A stretch of DNA of 35,472 nucleotides, taken from positions 1 through 35,472 of the forward strand of contig JAGXHE010000151.1 in the NCBI GenBank assembly GCA_024636445.1, written 5' to 3'. The stretch's first letter is position 1; the number at the start of each line of letters is the position of its first letter. The DNA is from Sulfitobacter sp. GTDB lineage: Bacteria > Pseudomonadota > Alphaproteobacteria > Rhodobacterales > Rhodobacteraceae. The translations under genes and the position numbers were made by a program. The notes below the pieces were generated by a model that was not told where the DNA came from, ran no database searches, and saw only the letters and a list, made by a program, of their open reading frames with translations. This document shows, in pieces, positions 33,875-35,472 of this stretch.

Positions 33875-34863
33875 CAGACCAGTCCCTCCTTGCGGAACAC
33901 CTCCATCATGTCCGCTTCGGGACGGGGGCCTACGTGGCTGATGACTTCGGCGGCGCAGGCGTTGCCCATGCGTCCGCAGGTCGCCAGATCGCGGCCCGAG
34001 GCGAGGCCATAGAGGAAACCGGCAGCAAACTGGTCGCCGGCACCTGTGGCATCGACCGGCACGATCTTGGTCACTGGCACGTCCACGCGCTCGGTGTTGC
34101 GGATCAGGGTCACGCCATCGCCTGAGCGGGTGCAGACCACGAGAGAACACATGGCGGCGGTCTTGGTCAGTGCGGCCTCAAGGTCGTCGGTTTCGAACAC
34201 CGATTTCAGCTCGGCCTCGTTACCAATGACATAGTCTAGCTCTTCACCGATCATCCGCAGAAAGTCGGCGCGGTGGCGATCGACGCAGAAGGGGTCGGAA
34301 ATGGCGATGCCGGCCATGCCACCCGCCGCACGGGTCAGCCGCGAGGCTTGCTGGAACGCCTCTTTGCCGTGGTCCTTGTCAAACAGATAGCCTTCTAGGA
34401 ACATGATCTTGGCCGCCGACGCGACCGCGTCGGGCACATCGTCGGGGCCAAGATCGGTCGAGATGCCAAGATAGGTGTTCATCGACCGCTCGCCGTCGGG
34501 CGACACGAAAATCATCGACCGCGACGTGGGAAGATCGCCGCCCGCCACGGGGGCGTTGACGAAATCGGTGCCCACATCGGTCATCGCATCGGCGTAAAAC
34601 CGGCCCAGCGTGTCGTCGTTCACCCGCCCGATAAAGGCGGTCTTCATGCCCAGCGCACCTGCACCCGCAACCGTATTGGCAACCGATCCGCCGGGGGTCT
34701 GCAAGCGGTCCTTCATCGCGCCATAGAGCACTTCGGCGCGGTCGCGCTCGATCAGCTGCATGATGCCTTTTTCGATGCCCATATTGCTGAGAAACTGGTC
34801 GTCGGCATGAGAGATGACATCGACAACGGCATTGCCGATGCCCACGAGTTCGTAGTGCGTCAT
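33874..34863 (-). CDS. PfkB-family carbohydrate kinase (adenosine kinase-like)
   Basis: The 329-residue enzyme is a ribokinase-family sugar or nucleoside kinase. It has the N-terminal GIGNAVVDVISHADD, the first signature region GGSVANTVAGAGALG, and the catalytic signature VDATGAGDQFAAGFLYG with base Asp and anion hole. Alphaproteobacterial homologues are usually called adenosine kinase (AdoK); substrate specificity is not proven here. The ATG overlaps the nth stop as ATGA, and the stop overlaps the next GNAT start, so all three are coupled. An alternative in-frame ATG 51 bases earlier would lie inside nth and is not preferred. Confidence 0.88.
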   Translation of the reverse strand: MTHYELVGIGNAVVDVISHADDQFLSNMGIEKGIMQLIERDRAEVLYGAMKDRLQTPGGSVANTVAGAGALGMKTAFIGRVNDDTLGRFYADAMTDVGTDFVNAPVAGGDLPTSRSMIFVSPDGERSMNTYLGISTDLGPDDVPDAVASAAKIMFLEGYLFDKDHGKEAFQQASRLTRAAGGMAGIAISDPFCVDRHRADFLRMIGEELDYVIGNEAELKSVFETDDLEAALTKTAAMCSLVVCTRSGDGVTLIRNTERVDVPVTKIVPVDATGAGDQFAAGFLYGLASGRDLATCGRMGNACAAEVISHVGPRPEADMMEVFRKEGLV

Positions 34864-35472
34864 AGGGTTTTGTCCTCGAATTGGCAGAGATCGCGGATGA
34901 TGCAGGTCGGGCACTGCGGCTTGCGGGCCTTGCAGTGATAGCGCCCGTGCAGGATCAACCAGTGGTGTGCATGTTGTTGAAATTCAGCGGGAATATTGTC
35001 TTCGACGGCGCGCTCGACCGCGTCCACTGTCTTGCCCGGAGAGATGCCGGTGCGGTTGCCGACGCGAAAGATATGAGTGTCGACGGCCTGCGCCGGATAG
35101 TTCCACCACATGTTCAGCACGACATTGGCGGTCTTGCGGCCCACCCCCGGCAGCGATTGCAGGGCGGCGCGCGAAGACGGCACCTCGCCGCTGTAGTCAT
35201 CCACCAGAATCTGGCTCAGCTTCATCACGTTCTTTGCCTTCTGGCGGAACAGGCCGATGGTCTTGATGTGTTCGGTTAGCCCCTCAAGGCCCAGATCCAG
35301 CATCTTTTGTGGCGTGTCGACGACGGCAAAAAGCGATTTCGTAGCCTTGTTCACACCTGCATCCGTGGCCTGCGCGCTCAGCGCCACGGCGACCACCAGA
35401 GTATAGGCGTTGGTGTGATCCAGCTCGCCCTTGGGTTCGGGGTCTGCGTCACGGAAACGGTCAAAGATCTGA
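34860..35472 (-). CDS. nth: Endonuclease III (Nth), 5' end beyond window
   Basis: Nth is a base-excision repair DNA glycosylase/AP lyase for oxidised pyrimidines. The frame is open to the window edge; the visible part is about 203 residues and the first ten to twenty residues are missing. It contains LSAQATDAGVNKATK, the helix-hairpin-helix LPGVGRKTANVVLN with the catalytic Lys, the catalytic Asp in AVDTHIFRV, and the C-terminal Fe-S cluster motif CKARKPQCPTCIIRDLC (Cys spacing 6-2-5). Its stop overlaps the start of adoK (ATGA). Confidence 0.94.
   Translation of the reverse strand, partial: QIFDRFRDADPEPKGELDHTNAYTLVVAVALSAQATDAGVNKATKSLFAVVDTPQKMLDLGLEGLTEHIKTIGLFRQKAKNVMKLSQILVDDYSGEVPSSRAALQSLPGVGRKTANVVLNMWWNYPAQAVDTHIFRVGNRTGISPGKTVDAVERAVEDNIPAEFQQHAHHWLILHGRYHCKARKPQCPTCIIRDLCQFEDKTL

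Overview
The window is a stretch of ordinary, gene-dense, GC-rich bacterial chromosome. Protein flavour and gene content point to an alphaproteobacterium of the Rhodobacterales (Roseobacter group): a DUF1523 protein, a GT14-type glycosyltransferase with a DUF5928-like tail, a glnK-amt pair whose transporter carries a signal peptide, a COG3146 acyltransferase, a FadH-type reductase, and an intergenic element ending in a CCCCGAGGATATTT-like string. The genus is not fixed from sequence alone. I see no rRNA, tRNA, CRISPR array, insertion sequence, prophage or integration site.

Layout. 1-2.0 kb: the end of a membrane protein, a DUF1523 protein, a small secreted protein and an L,D-transpeptidase. 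2.0-5.3 kb: a glycan-decoration group made of a GT14-like glycosyltransferase, a divergent sulfotransferase and a convergent SGNH esterase. 5.3-8.0 kb: smpB, then mercaptopyruvate sulfurtransferase coupled to an aspartate/aromatic aminotransferase. 8.1-9.9 kb: amt and glnK (ammonium uptake and its PII regulator), transcribed leftward. 10.1-13.8 kb: a class A penicillin-binding protein facing a leftward mlaA-mlaC pair (outer-membrane lipid asymmetry). 13.9-17.0 kb: a type I secretion ABC exporter and its HlyD-type adaptor. 17.0-19.8 kb: RidA, glycerophosphodiester phosphodiesterase, COG3146 acyltransferase and pterin dehydratase. 20-23.2 kb: peroxiredoxin, ferredoxin-reductase-like flavoprotein, rsmD and a lone TupA-like binding protein. 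23.2-24.8 kb: map and sfsA, leftward. 24.9-27.8 kb: a four-gene chain with 4-base overlaps (molybdopterin-binding protein, GNAT, AhpD-like protein, OmpA-domain protein). 27.9-30.6 kb: a LysR regulator, a ZntB/CorA transporter and an ABM-domain protein. 30.6-35.5 kb: fadH, rppH, then a leftward nth-adoK-GNAT run that leaves the window at its right edge.

The genes are mostly housekeeping: envelope building (PBP, L,D-transpeptidase, MlaA/MlaC, OmpA), nitrogen and sulfur metabolism, RNA handling (SmpB, RsmD, RppH) and DNA repair (Nth). Many neighbours share 4-base ATGA or GTGA stop/start overlaps, so translational coupling is common. Non-ATG starts (GTG or TTG) are proposed for glnK, mlaA, map, the HlyD gene, rsmD and the OmpA gene.

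I did not find a clearly new defence or mobile system. The most interesting unexplained signals are non-coding: strong inverted repeats in the leaders or promoters of map, the ABM gene, smpB, the PBP gene and the LysR gene. Among coding signals, the glycosyltransferase/sulfotransferase/esterase group and the overlap-linked molybdopterin/GNAT/AhpD/OmpA chain deserve a second look.
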